Assembly (NCBI RefSeq): GCF_037975245.1
Contig: NC_092576.1
Span: 16,650,111 to 16,714,110, forward strand
Reading direction: 5' to 3'
DNA: 64,000 nucleotides
Source: Apostichopus japonicus
Taxonomy: Eukaryota; Echinodermata; Holothuroidea; Aspidochirotida; Stichopodidae
Shown here: one piece after another, positions 1-14,260 of the stretch
Layout of the letters: every line of letters starts with the position of its first letter
How positions within the stretch are numbered: position 1 is the stretch's first letter
Translations under genes and position numbers: made by a program
Notes under the pieces: model-generated
Database searches by the model: none
What the model was told of the DNA's origin: nothing
What the model saw: only the letters and a program-made list of their open reading frames with translations

Positions 1-2540
1 AATGCAACGCGGGAACATACGTTCCCCTTGGTGAAGGAGTCAGCAGCGATGATTGCATCGTCTGTCCAGAAGGAACGAACAAAACTATACACGCAGGATT
101 CAGAGCCTGCTTCTGTATGGATGGTTATGCAAGGACTGACCGTTTTAATGTGTGTCAGATTTGCGAAAATGATGTTCTGGATTGTTATGGAAAGGACTAC
201 AAGACATTAAGAAAGGGTTACTTTTGGAACTGGGAATATCCAGGAGCAAATCTCACTGAGTACAAAAGCTTTGTAGCGAACCTAATGACAGAATCGGCCA
301 ATTTCGATCCTTCAACAACGAAATACTCCGGAGACTTACCAAACGTTCATTCTTGTCCGCGAAGCGAAAGCTGCATAAATAACAATACTGATATCGAAGG
401 CACATGCGAAACTGGCTACGAGGGAATAATGTGTTCCAAATGTATCAGTAATTATTACATTGTTCTAGGCCAATGCTTGGAATGTCCCGAGTTAGTTTAC
501 AGTATCCTTGAAGTCATTGGCATCTTACTACTGGTTATATGTGTTTATGTTCTGCTTGTTTGGCAATACAAAAAACAGAAAAGCAAGGTTCTCCATAGTA
601 CAAAGAGAGCTCTTATTGACATGTTTATCTCTAGGTTCAAAATAGTTCTTGGATTCTATCAAGTTGTTGGTGAATTTTTCACTTCCCTTCATGAGTTAAA
701 TTGGGCAGGAAACTTGTACGTCATTGGTGAATTTGTTGCATACATTGAATTGAACATCTTGCGAATATTCATTCGTCCTAATTGTTTTGTGAAAGATCTG
801 AAGATAAACGCAAAACTTGAATTTATCATCGCAATGACATTCCTGCTTTTAATCATGGTTGTACCTTTTGTAATATACCAAGTAAAGAAATGTTATTATC
901 GCATTAGTTTGCCAGGGACTAAATCAAAGCTTCTAACGTACATGTTGGCTATCTTGTTTCTGACTTACCCACCGATCTGTACCATAATTTTCCAGCTCTA
1001 CCCACGCGCTTGCAAACGATTTTGCTGGGATGAAAACAGAAAATACTGTGTTGAAGTTCTTCGATCTGATTTTGCAATTGAATGCAAATCATTACAAACG
1101 TATCAAATCTTGGCTTTCGTTGCAACTGTGTTGTATGTGATTGCGTTTCCGTTTTGCCTGCTTTTCTTTTTGTGGAAAAAGCGATCTGAATTATCATATC
1201 ATGAGCGCACCCTTAGCAGTCCAGTATCACGTGGAGACGATATCACTAATCCGGTCACTAATACTGACGATATCACCCATAGCAGTACTCCCATATGGGT
1301 AACTATTCTCTGCGAGAATTACAAAGACAAATATTGGTTTTGGGAAATCCTCGAACTGATCCGAAAGGTTACACAAACCGTTTTAATCACGTTGCTTGGC
1401 TGGGAAAACAGAGTGACAGTTCTTCTAACCATCGGTATCTCAGTCCTGTTCTTGATTCTACATGCACGATACTTACCGATGAAGAGCTCATTTGAACAAA
1501 AACTTCAGGTAAATATTACGAAATATATTGAATACGTATGTTTCATTAATTACTGTATAAAATAAATAATTGTCACATAGCAGACAAATATCTTGATAAC
1601 GTTAGAATCGATAGTCCCCGGTTAATTAGAATTCCAACAATTTGTTTATTGATTATTTAACCTACTAACTGCTTTTGCATTATTCAGTTATTCATAATAT
1701 TTCATATAATTCCTAAATGTTATAAATCCTTCTTAATCTAATGATATACAATTCCAGTAAACATATTCGCTTTCGTTTCTTTTTCAGATGTTTGCTCTAA
1801 CAGCGATCCTGATTAATGTTCTTATCGCTGCAATTGATCACGATGAATCCGAAGATGGTCTCACTGTGTTTTTGATACTTTTGAACCTTATTGTAATAGC
1901 TATTGTGTTTGGTAAGTGATAATTTAACTTATTATAACTGAAAAAAATTGAAACATTAAGGTCCTATCAAAATGGTAAGATCTACATGTCAATATGGTTA
2001 GCGATTTTACACAAATTGATAAATTGTTGAGTTAATATATCAACAATTCGAAACAAAATGAAACATTCCTAAAATCTTAAAACTGAAAACTGCCAAATTC
2101 TCAATATATCAATTGATATCAACTTAACAATTTGCAACAAAATTTTATATTGATCCTTTTCATATAAAATATCTCGTATATTTATCAGATTGTTGCAAAA
2201 ATGATGAGTTACGCTTGAGTCAGATTTGTTAACTTTATCACTGCATTAACCTCGTTAGTTTTAATATTTGTAACAAAATATCAACTGCATCATCTTAACG
2301 TTTTATACTGGAGATATGGGTAGATTGCTTAGAATCTTTAGCTATAAATTTTGAAAACAAATATATTTATCGTTCCATGAAAATTGTCTTCTGATTCCGG
2401 AATAAAAACACTTAGGGCCTCTCCAGTCATTACGGCCTTACTTCCGAAAGTCGAAACAGTTAATGAAGTCAACTTAAATTGAGCTTTAGTGCTACCTGTA
2501 CGCTCACTTTGGACTATAAATATTGTAAGTTGTTTAAAGT

Positions 2541-2627
<87 letters not shown>

Positions 2628-2864
2628 GAATTTATACAAAAACGGAACAATATATCACGTTAACCATTTTCTTTCTCTTAAAACACAGGAGAACTTTTGA
2701 TGAACGTCTTCCATATCCTAGGAAAGCTACAAGTCCACAACAAAGTTATGACTTGTGCAGTCAATGCGCTACGGAGGGGGAAACGTCTTTGTAAGATCCG
2801 ACCAAAACAAGTACCGTTGATTGACGATAAATCTAATATCCAGACAGAGGAAAAGTTAAAGTAA
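1..2864 (+). CDS. Multi-pass membrane protein with GCC2/GCC3 cysteine-rich ectodomain (3' three exons; 5' end outside window)
   Basis: Three exons are read: up to 1508, 1788-1911 and 2689-2864 (stop TAA 2862-2864). Introns are GT..AG and the phases fit: 0 at 1508/1788 and 1 at 1911/2689. The frame is open to base 3, so the first exon is partial. Seen: an N-terminal cysteine-rich stretch (C-x-AGTY, then CPEGT, then C-x-C-x-DGY, then CxxC), which fits the GCC2/GCC3 or ephrin-receptor-like repeat. A second module ends GYEGIMCSKC..CLEC. About eight to ten hydrophobic segments follow from base 490 on, two of them encoded by the 124-nt exon. The block FWEILELIRK, then a ~20-residue hydrophobic segment and HARYLP, resembles the membrane module that follows such ectodomains in invertebrates, algae and oomycetes (family knowledge). 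The cytoplasmic tail is short and basic. Probable role: surface receptor or channel-like protein; the function is not established. The ATG at 117 is internal, not the real start. Confidence 0.82.
2544..2624. repeat. (TA)n microsatellite in the last intron of the membrane-protein gene
   Basis: A pure TA array of about 81 bp, about 65 bp before the splice acceptor at 2687-2688. Confidence 0.97.
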
Positions 2865-4159
<1,295 letters not shown>

Positions 4160-4160
<1 letters not shown>

Positions 4161-4600
4161 ATTGGTATGAGTTAAAGTGAAGTTTTTCCCTCGGAATGAG
4201 TACGATTGCAAAAAAAAGTAAACAGAGATCAGATTTGTATTTTACGAGTACAACAACGTGACTGTGGATACAAGTAGAATTTTTCATTTGTATGAGTACG
4301 AATAACAAATTCTAAACATAGATCAGACTTGTGTTATAGAAGTTAAACAACATTGGTACGAGTACAAGTAGAAATTTCCCTTGGTATGAGTACGATTACG
4401 ATTCATAAACATAGATCACATTTGTGTTAAACTATAACAAAAACAAGATTGTTACGAGTGAAAGTAGGAATTTCTTTTAGTATGAGTACGATTACAAATC
4501 ATCAACAGAGATCGGATTTATGTTGCAAGTACATGCAACTATGTTGTAGTGCAAGTGCAATGACGGAATCCCTGCAATTGTGCTGAGGATTTATTAATCA
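4160..4600 (+). repeat. Tandem ~95-bp repeat family, uninterrupted copy
   Basis: About four degenerate units share TATGAGTACGATTAC, then AAACATAGATCAGATTTGTGT, then GAGTACAAGTAG. Unit anchors lie at about 4196, 4291, 4385 and 4481, spacing 94-96 bp. A unique tail follows (TGTTGTAGTGCAAGTGCAAT, then TGCAATTGTGCTGAGGATTT) and ends near 4600. The reverse complement of the same arrangement occurs at 29010-29081 plus 34126-34390, split by a transposon, so this copy serves as the empty-site reference. Confidence 0.85.
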
Positions 4601-4609
4601 CATACAGTA

Positions 4610-7600
4610 AAGTAAGGAAAATTAGACAATAGCGATAGCTAGAAAATTAATGTTGTACTGGAATATTAAGAAAACATGTCGAAAAGGTGATAACTGTTGA
4701 TCTTATGTACTTGCAAAAGCAAGACAAGCATGTTTCCCACCACGTTGGCAGTACATCCTATTACATGTTTTTTTTTTGCAGGCCTATTAAACGTTTTTTT
4801 TTGGGGGGGGGGGGGGGCGGGGGGAAACTTGTAAAGTTCAAACTGAAGTATCAAATGTTAAGTTTTTTTCGGACTAGCATTGTAAAATGCTATAAGAACA
4901 ATCTGTAGCGATGCTGTACATGATGGTAGGCTACTATGATACTGTGTTAATAAATAATTGCAAGAGGTAGCGATACTGTGCATGAAACTAGGCAACAATG
5001 AAAATGTGTAAATAAATTATGACAAGGCAGCCTTTTGTTTAAGATGCTATAATGATGGTAATGTAAATATTTTCAAGAGGTAGTACCAAACAATTAACTC
5101 AATAGTCTTTTTACGTGTACTCATATTTTTTTGGCTGCATTTTGCCAACACTTATGTCTCCTTATTTCCATGTTTCAAAGAAATTAAGTTTTGGATGTCT
5201 TATTTACTATAATTTCAACATTAAAATGGGAAGTAAGAACATAGACAGAATGTTATAATTATAGCAGAATGTAACAAGAATTAACATCGAGCAACTACTA
5301 ACGTATGCCTCATAAGCCTACTATTTGAATATGCTTAACGAATCAACGTACGACTGCACAACCCAGTAACCATGCAAAACTGAGCTGTATGCGTTATGTG
5401 ACAGATGACTGTTGTTCTGAATAGTATTTCAGGTCAGGTAACCGGGTCACTATGAATATACTTTGTTGGAGGTAATGGGCGTGACAATCGCTTCATCGAT
5501 TACCATAGAGGTATAGCATAATCTCCACAGCCGTTGTAGCTTGTCGTTAAACTATGTTTTCGTCGGGGTTTATACATGGTTAAGTGGGATTCGTCCTTGA
5601 GTCTCCCCACGACTGTTCCCGGTATATTGTAGTATTTCCGACCCTTGGTCATCCTCGACGTATGAAGTGGTGAAACCGTAATAGTTAAAACCTGGTTAGA
5701 AATTTGACCAGCTATTTTCAAACCCTGTAAATAACAATCAGGTTTACACAAACCTACTCCAAATCCGTGTCGTTATGTGATCTACCACCATTTACCTGAT
5801 CTCGCTATGGTGTCGAACGTAGCAATCTGAGGGTGGCTGTTTGCGGCTAGTGCTAAAATCTAACCCACCCGTGACATTCTTTCTAAGTATCAAAATTCTG
5901 GAATCATTATTTGATGCTTTGTAAATCTTTATTCTTGTTCTTTGACAAACGATAATCAGATGCAACTATAACTGTAATTTTCTTTTGTTTTTTCTTTTTT
6001 TCATGTTTCCATCAGTAAGGAAGTTTACCTTCATGGTGTAGGCGAGTACTGATAATTACACAGTATGTGGTTAAGGCGCACATTATGCGACCTGCAATAT
6101 TGTTGTAGTGGTTAAAGAAATGTTAGAAGAATCTAGCAATGTTTAAGCAGTTAACCGCAGAGAGCTTCAACCAATATATATGAGAACGGTGGAGTTGAAT
6201 CAAAAGGCCATTCAAGCACACTATCAGTAAAGTTCTATTCACAATTTGGTAAATATATTTTAAAGTCGTCAAGATTTCTGAGTGATTCATTGTATAGCTC
6301 AAATTGCTCTGATATTTAACCTATTGTACCACGGAGGCTGATGATTCCAGAACCCGTGTCGATCATTTTATTGTTCTACTCAACAAATGAGAGCAAATAA
6401 CAAACACCTTTATACATTACACATAACAAATGGAGAAAGAGAGCGCTCCGCTGGAACTGACCCATACAACCGTTTTAATAAAATTTCTGTACATGGTAGG
6501 TAGTCCCTCTTTTTAAGATTTTTGTTAAAAATAATCATGATTGTTCCTGCTTGTTGATATACATGTTACACGCTACGCAAACCATAAAATAACTGTCTAT
6601 GCTTTTTCCTTCTTTCTACTTTACTTCTTTGTATACATGTTACACGCTACGCAAACGTTTTTAGGTTCTGCCGTTTATAGCGAGACAGGGTTGCAATTAG
6701 TGTGGGATTAATCATAATAGTAAGCGATGTAGCGAAATTTAAAATAAAAATGTTTAGGAACCATAATTTAGGTGTTTCGTTGTCAAAGCATTACAAAACA
6801 ATTTTTTTTGTTAATTTTATTATGAAAATGTGCATACGCTTTACTTGTCTTATATTTCCCCTGGCTCCTTCCCTATCTTCCCCGGGGGTTGAAATGACCT
6901 CGGATATAGCGGTTGTTGACTCATCTGAACCTTTTCTTACTTTTTAAGGGGGGGGGGAGGGGGTTAGTTACATCCACTATTTTGTGACTTGAAGCATTAT
7001 TAAGTTTTAAATTGACAGCATTCCAAATACTTTCTATTATTCTCACATATTTATAAAGTACTGGATTCTAGATGTAAGTTGTAACATGAATCAAAAAGTT
7101 CACCTGAAGACGAGACAACCTAAAAATGTATTATTCGTTTTTGAATCTCATTAAAGGGATGACAAATACTGATAACTAAAAAGTGTATATCACATAATTT
7201 GTGAATGATCCCAGCTTTACAGATTGCGCCGTTTTTTATTGATAAAATTTCACAGTTGATACAACAGTTATTTCATTTGGCGCTCCATAGTTCTACACCA
7301 AAACAGTCAGATAGCCGTCAACCGAAGAATCATAGCAGTTTAATAGCTGAGGAAAGGGGATTAGCGTTCGTTATTAACCATGAACCCTTTCGAGTTTGAA
7401 ATAGCCACAAAACTTCCCCTCCTTTAGAGATAATGATTCCTTTCCGAGATAAAAGCAACTTACTAATATGTTCCACTTTATTTTCAAATTTACTCTTGTG
7501 CAATCGTAGCATATATTACAATAGTAAAATTCTTCTTGACAAGTCCCCTTAACACCGGTGGACCTCTGCCCTAATTTTATTCAAGCCTACTAGTCCGTTG

Positions 7601-8220
7601 TCTAGTCATTACATCGTAATGAAATCAGATCAAGAGCGATCTTTATATCAAGAATATTTACATTCAAGAAACTATTTATTTACTGTTTGAAAGTAAACTG
7701 TGTTGTGAGCAACTCAACATAAACAGCATCGTCGAGCCTGAAAAAAAATGCGGTATAACTACATGTCCAGTCCGTATGAATGGAATGTGTCACTGTAAAT
7801 CTCAAATTGGTATATAGAACGTGGTCAAAACATGAATATGCTTTTCCTGTTATTCTATGAGAGTTCTTAGTACAACTAATGTCAAAGTCGATAATCTTAG
7901 GAGAAATACTCATTATTGGTTTTAATTATTTGATTTACTTTGTTTGTAATCGCATAAACGTGAGCCTGTATGGACCCGATTACTGGAAGGAACACCCTAT
8001 ACACGGCATAACGCCCACCCGCCTCATCGCCCCACCTCTACGCCCGCCCTACCTCCCTACGCCTCACCTGCATGCTTGGGACGTAACACCCCAATGAGGT
8101 CACTCAATACATGGTGATGGCGTTCGAAGATGAGTTACAAACTGCAAGACACGATAGATCTGCATACAATGTACGTCACTTCCTTGTCGTGAACACTGAA
8201 CATGGAAGTAACACAGGGAA
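4610..8220. other. Gene-poor stretch with poly-G/poly-T tracts
   Basis: AT-rich DNA. It holds a T10/G14 tract near 4794-4826, a G-rich tract near 6949-6962 and many short ORFs without coding character. A 24-bp direct repeat (ATACATGTTACACGCTACGC plus 4 bases) occurs at 6559 and again at about 6634. The only possible exon seen is the minus-strand candidate at 5504-5724, listed separately. Confidence 0.6.
5504..5724 (-). CDS. Candidate internal exon of an unrecognised gene
   Basis: On the minus strand an open stretch of 221 nt is bounded by a plausible acceptor (TTGTTATTTACAG, exon from 5724) and a plausible donor (CTATG/GTAATC, exon end 5504). The translation starts GLKIAGQISNQVLTITV and later has RKYYNIPGTVVGRLKDES and YNGCGDYAIPLW. 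It looks more protein-like in composition than the surrounding ORFs. I do not recognise the family and found no partner exon in matching phase, so it may be a chance frame. Confidence 0.27.
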
Positions 8221-8221
8221 G

Positions 8222-8290
8222 TAAATATATGGAGACCCACTAACGGTTAGTCTATCTGTTACCAATAGGAACTCCATATATTAAAGCTAA
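8222..8290. repeat. Inverted repeat with inner palindrome
   Basis: TATATGGAG and CTCCATATA are separated by about 43 bp. Between them is the palindrome ACTAACGGTTAGT. This could form a cruciform. It lies about 110 bp upstream of the signal-peptide-like ORF at 8391. Confidence 0.5.
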
Positions 8291-8390
8291 CAGAGTTCAA
8301 ACCCTATCACAACCGTATCATTGTCAAACCGTACTGCTTCAGTCACAGGTAATCAATCTTTGTTTTATTAGAACCTCGTTTGCAGCAAGG

Positions 8391-8462
8391 ATGTTTGTTG
8401 CGTTCCTGTTTCTTTTCATGATTAGAGCTTTGGCTGCGGGGTCAGATAGTTTATCGTTATAA
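8391..8462 (+). CDS. Candidate signal-peptide exon or short secreted peptide
   Basis: ATG at 8391 opens a 23-codon frame, MFVAFLFLFMIRALAAG and six more residues, with a hydrophobic core and an ALAA-type end that resembles a signal peptide. A possible non-coding exon ends just upstream (TCACAG/GTAATC at about 8348), and AT-rich sequence near 8273 could act as a core promoter. The frame stops at 8460-8462 with no strong splice donor before it. It could be a start exon, a tiny secreted peptide or chance. No homology is recognised. Confidence 0.22.
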   Translation: MFVAFLFLFMIRALAAGSDSLSL

Positions 8463-11400
8463 GTCATATATTTTATGTGAAGCTCTAATTGAATTCATAT
8501 TGTTGATATTAGTTAAATATTTTCTTAGAAATTAATCAACAGATGTCGAAATAATTGCATCTGGCTGATGAGACCCAAATTGGGATCGAAAAGCCATAGA
8601 GCAGGGGTTGAACACGAAATGGACATGACGTGCCACCGTGATTTTGTTGTGTTCAATCCGTGTAGCAAACATGAACGTACTGTGTATCGATAAAGTCATA
8701 AAGGAGGACATTTGACATAATCTCCCAGGGGTCCGAATTGTTTCTGTACAGGACTAACTAGTGTTTTGGAGTTATCGGGAGAGCGAATGGAGCGGAGGAT
8801 CGAATCAATTTCCTTCATTATTCTCCTTGTTGACCTTCACATGATGAACATTTCTTAAATGGTATGTCCTACTTCGAACGAATACTATCTTACCATGAGT
8901 AACCTTCGATGGGTCTTATAGAACTGTTGAAACCCGCAATACCGTTAAGTAATAATGCTGCCAGCCATCCATTGAGCTGGAAGTTTCCAGCAACTATATC
9001 ATCATAACTAGAACATTCCAAAGTCCTCTCCGTCTTTATAGAACGCCGCACTGCCTGTTATGACCACGAGAGGGATTGGCTTTTCCTCTCTCTCACCCAC
9101 ACTCTCGCGATCTACTCACACCCCCAATACCATTCATTTAATGTTGCTTCGTCGGCAGAGAAGATAAATCCCCCACACAGCACCACCAGTGGGGAGAGTA
9201 TGCTGTGTGCTTCCATGCATGGCAGGTCATTGTGTTCATATGTATCAGAGATGAAGATTTTTCTTCATATATCGGTAGAGAGCACACGCCGATGAAAGTA
9301 CAACACAGTGATCAATAGCTTGCATTTGTTACCCCGTTGAGTATGATTTACATGTCGATCAACCACCAACCCAACTATGTCTCAGTAAAGCTTTTACCTC
9401 CTCTATACACTGGGCAGCCAATAATTACGAAATCTTGACCACGACATGAAACAATGCCAGGTTCGCATCGCCTTAAATATCAGTAGTGAAAAAAATGTCT
9501 ATATGGAGCTTCTTAATACACATTCCATACAGTGCGTACTGTGTATAAAGTAATACATAAAATAACCAATGTCTTCTATATAGGGATATATAGTCTAAGA
9601 TAGAGTCAGAGAAGCAGGAGTGGATTATACAAGTAATCTAATATCAATCTAGTGTCCCCTTTGCTTGACACAGGGCAAATCAAAGCGATACAGGAAATGA
9701 TTGATCAATTGGGAATTATGGGTAAATTGGTCTTCGCCCTCGGAAAAAACGGAATAGGAAGCATCATTCATGCCGAATAAAACTACAAATGAAAATGGCT
9801 ATCAAAAATGTGGTGGATGCATGTCGATCCGCTAAATGTAAATGCAATAGTTTTGCCTACCGGGTCATTCCGCCTCAAATCAACCAATTTTCTGAAAAGA
9901 TCCAAGGTGACCCTCTCAAACTAAGATGAAATTTCATCAGAATGATTGAGTATATCCCAAATGAACACATACAAACAATTAAAATCATACTCTATGTCGT
10001 TTTCGAGATATGGCCCGTTGAAATTAGGTCGTTGTGGCAATTTTGCTCGTTTGCGATTCGCAAAAAGTGACTTTTGTGATATTTTCCGAATTTGAAAGCT
10101 CATAATTCAGTCTTTGTACCAGGTAGAGAGCTCGAATTTGGTATTCTATCTAACTTCTTGCCAAAATTTATGAATCTGCACTAAATTAAACTGTATCTCC
10201 TTTATTTGTCTGGTTATGATCACCCAAAGTAGGCACTTTATTCTGCCGAAAATGTTTTTTTGTGATTTTTAAGGTCACCCTGTGCCCACATGAGAGGTCA
10301 CATGAATCCTATATTCCTTGGGTATTATCTATGGTTGCATGTTTATACCCATAAGCAATATTAAGCCCACCAATGCACTACTTAAGAAATGGCATAGGCC
10401 AAAAGTTGGTTCCAGCCAGAAAAAAAGGTAAAAATTACCCCGCCCTTCTTGACCCCGGCTGACCCCGCGATCAATTGAAACATTTATTGAAATTTACACC
10501 AGTTAAATATATATATTTATATCTACTTGTACACCAAATTTCAGCTTTGGCACTCAACTCCATTCGCAAAAATGGTTTGGTCTGTATATAAAATTTCATC
10601 AAAGTGCAACGTTTTTTTGTTGCCTTCTTCTTCTAAGCATATTAAATTCCTCCGTGAATAGATGATTTTAATATGCATAAAGAAGAACAAAGACAAGTTC
10701 AACACAATTGTCATGATTACATCATTGACACTGCTGTTGCCAGATGCATTCACAAATATTATCCCCAAATTAAAAATATTCATATCTTCGCGATATCATA
10801 TTCTTTAAGTATACCTGTCCGTGTTTGGCAAAAATATGTTGACGGTTATTGATCATCAGTCATGCCTAGAATAAACGGTAAAGCGATGTCATATCGGTCT
10901 TATCTAGTTCCGCGAAAGTGGACGACCTGCAATCTTTGAAATATTTGAGAATGCCTTTGGGTTATCTCTAACACTTCTGGGCAAAGTACCAGTGCATTCC
11001 CTTTATCATATAGTGTGACATATTCGAACTAACAAGTGGTTTTTAAACACTCCTTTACCTAACAAAATGTTGCCCATTGTTTGTTTGAAAACTTTTACAC
11101 ATGCACGTCTAGTAATCAACCAATCAGAAGGCATTTTTGAGATAAATTTAATCACGTCTGCTAAACCTTTTAAAACATATTTTCACAACCAGTACATAGA
11201 TTGAGAACGTTAGAACTTAAAAAAAGGATCGATCATGCGCATTAGGAACAGGAGCCGCATCTACGGCTCTGTTTGGACTCAGAACCTAGACACACCCTAT
11301 TAGGAACGGTATGACAGCGCCCACTGACAAAACGGTGAAGATCGATGTTTGCAGTAATTAATGCGTTAAAACAATCAACTTCTAATGGGTTATCACAGCT

Positions 11401-11590
11401 AAATCAACATATGCATTAATGTGCATGCATAATCTCCTTTTTTTCTCCCTCTTTTCTACTACCTTGCGGGTTTTTAACGAAGGTTTGATTTAGTTTGCCC
11501 TTTAAAACCTTTTGAAATAATTTTAATTCTATCACTTAACTTTCAATGTGATAGGTTATAAAGTGCTCCGTTCATGTGCTGTCCACTCGG
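8463..11590. other. Gene-free stretch
   Basis: No gene seen. The 9850-10800 part has prose-like AT-rich sequence with short degenerate ORFs on the minus strand that carry no recognisable motif. Confidence 0.5.
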
Positions 11591-11594
11591 CGAG

Positions 11595-11694
11595 TATAAA
11601 TATAAACTGAACCCTCGTCCAATTCAACAGTGTCAACAAGGGTAGTGTAATTTTGTTTAAAGCTTGATCAAGGATAACTCAATTACAATCTAAA
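11595..11694 (+). promoter_or_regulatory. Candidate TATA promoter and short 5' non-coding exon
   Basis: TATAAATA at 11595-11602 is followed about 30 bp later by TCAACAGTGTCAAC (possible start site), then about 65 bp without an ATG-led ORF, then a good splice donor (CTAAA/GTAAGT, exon end 11694). This is the layout of a TATA promoter with a 5'-UTR exon. The next candidate exon on this strand starts at 16509. The link is inference. Confidence 0.33.
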
Positions 11695-11699
11695 GTAAG

Positions 11700-13778
11700 T
11701 AAATAACTTGGAAAAAGACATCACAAGTATTGACGTCACTGAACTATACAGTACAAATTAGTGACAAATATCACGTTTTATCAAAATATCACTAGCTAAC
11801 ACTGAATATATCAAGGAAATGGAATGCAGAATAACAAAATAAATCCTAAAATCAGAAATCATCAAGAAAATCACAGGAGACAATCATTATCAACGGGTAT
11901 AGATGGCACATGCGATATTTCTTCGGAAATGAATGCCATGTTCTGAATTAATTACCGTATTTGTTGTTATTTGTGTTGTCTATGGCATTTTTTATCTTCC
12001 GCTTCGACGGTTGGGTGTAGGACTCCCTGATTAAAGGTTATAGTTAATTTTGATATGCCGAAAAACGTTAAACATGTCTCTGCTTCCATTGTGCGTATGA
12101 GTGAGAGGATATAATTATGTCTACAAGATCGATGAGTGGCTGTATGCGAAATATTGTAAAGTCAAGTCAATTTTTTTTCATGTTATTTAGCATTGATTCA
12201 AATTTACTTTCTGTTATGTTTGTTCCAATTTATTTATGTTTTGTTATATTCTCTTGTAATGGAATGTAGCAAATCAGTAGCCTGTCAGCGGACACAGCTG
12301 AATTAAATAATGAGAACTGTAAGATATATGCTATAAGTATAGTGCCCATATTGAGGGGAAAAAACAAAGGTGTTGTGTCATTGAAGTAGCGTGACATGAC
12401 AGAAATCAGGTATAAGCATGAAAGTTATCGATCTAAAGTCGTTGGTTTTAAATCCATAGAAAGGACCAAGCAGCATATTACTCTGTTATGATTGTAAAAA
12501 GTGTAGTTTCTGAAGGAATTTCTTATAAGACTGCTTTCCCTTTTAGCGTTCCTTCCACTTCATGGCGGTTAGTTCTTGGCATCAACGTAATCTCTAATCC
12601 TCCATGACTTGAACGGAATACAAAGAATGTTTCTATAGTTTACTTGTTCTCATTGGTTTTCATTCCTTTTGACACTTCCAACACTTCCAATAATTTGTAA
12701 AATGATGTCCTTTTTTATCAAGATTAAATTGTTGCATGAATGAATTTGGGTCAGGTGATAAAGTTAAAGTTAGCCGGGGGGGGGGGGGTCTATGTTGGCC
12801 CTTAGTCTAATTACATGTACAACATTTTTGTTAAATATAGTAAAACAGAGTTCTGGATGAAAGACAAATGATAAAAAAAAGCAGACTTCAGGATGAATTA
12901 TGTCAATTATTTCGAACCCACACTCTATGAGAAGTGACGCAAATACCTCTTTTCAAATCAATAGGAGGAGGAAACTTAATTTGAATAACTTATACTTTAT
13001 AGAGATTTTAGCTGCTGATAGAGTCGACCATGTCACTGCTGTATGTGTGTAGAACACAGTCATTGAAGGGGGCATATACACGCAAATGCCGCAGTCTCAG
13101 AGGACCAATAAACACATCAAGTCACTGGAGACTAAAGAAAGTCTTGTAGTTGACGAATTCCCCATCCCCGTGTTTCCCAAATCTACTTGCATAAACTCAA
13201 AGGCCTATGAATCCTGTTTCGGGTTTCGAATTACTGTGTTATTTCCAGCCCATCATATCCTTAAATAAGATTACTCACATGAAGTTAACGTGTTTGACTT
13301 AATAAGTATTGTCCCTTCCTCATTCAAAAAGGTCTTGAAATGTGAATAGGTATTGTTTGTTGAAATTTTAGACTAAATCCCAGTTCATGATCGTCTGCAT
13401 CGAATATAGTTGTAAATGGGAAACAACTTACAGCAAGAAATCTCTTGTGAGCACAATCTTAAGCAACCTTTTGTGAATAAGGAGATTTCACGAAATCCGT
13501 TTTTCTTTTCTTTACTGCCTGCTTCGAAGTCATCGATAGTATCGGGCATAAGCCTATTGTATATTTACGTCTTGAGAAGAAACGACATTCTTACTACTTG
13601 CTGCAATGTAAACAAAGACATTGAAGCGTGAGCTTCTTGTTAATAAAGATATTCAGATCCGTTGTTCTAATGAGAGTAAAACGGGATGAATAGAGATTTC
13701 GTTGAAGCCAGTGTCATTCTCTGCTTCCAATATATTGTAGCCAACCAACAATACCAAATTAAGCTCGTAGAAAGTTAA
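11700..13778. other. Gene-free stretch (possible first intron of a candidate gene)
   Basis: AT-rich, with a G tract at about 12776-12788. No exon, RNA gene or clear repeat seen. Confidence 0.45.
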
Positions 13779-13779
13779 C

Positions 13780-13855
13780 TCGTCTAATGGCTCAGTTGGT
13801 AGAGCAGTGGACTGGTAACCCTGATGAACCGAGTTCGACTCCATCAATGGTTGGT
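13780..13855 (+). pseudogene. tRNA-like sequence (decayed tRNA gene or SINE head)
   Basis: A-box-like TGGCTCAGTTGG at 13787-13798 with a D stem GCTC/GAGC, and a B-box-like AGTTCGACTCC at about 13832-13842, spaced as in a type I tRNA. The anticodon stem (GTGGA against CCCTG) and the T stem pair poorly and the acceptor arm does not close, so a functional tRNA is unlikely. No SINE body or tail is obvious downstream. Confidence 0.45.
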
Positions 13856-13940
13856 TAAACACATTTAAATTTTCTTTTTCTATTTCAGTAGTCGACGCTG
13901 AAGTCTTGATATATTAATTCAACCATTTAAATTACTAGCT

Positions 13941-14260
13941 GATGTGGTGGCCGATGTGGTTAAGAGGGTGACGAAAGACTCATTCCTCGTCGGTCGTGTA
14001 AATCGTGGCTAGGGTTCAAGACAGGCCTCTGGCGATAATACCATTGGCTGTAGGTATGGTGCTTTTTGTGGCCTAGGATCCCGTGCCATGTCTCCCTTGT
14101 TGTCGCAAAAGAACCCGGGGGGATGCGCAGAGGGTCGGTCAAATCGACCAGAAGCGTACTAGGTGGCGTGCGTGAATCCTTGCCTTTGGCCAGAGGTGGT
14201 GACATCTCTGCGACCGGCATGCTTGCAGCCACCGTCCACTGAATACGTGGCCTGATGAGG
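13941..14260 (+). mobile_element. tRNA-derived SINE with a class II (Leu/Ser-like) head
   Basis: The head has A-box-like TGGCCGATGTGGTTAAGAGG at about 13947 and B-box-like GGGTTCAAGAC at about 14012. They lie further apart than in class I tRNAs, as expected for a long variable arm. The body that follows (TGGCGATAATACCATTGGCT, then CCCTTGTTGTCGCAAAAGAA) is more GC-rich than its surroundings and is typical of SINE tails. The 126-residue open frame on the opposite strand is a by-product of this GC-rich body. The 3' boundary is approximate and no target duplication was identified. Confidence 0.5.
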
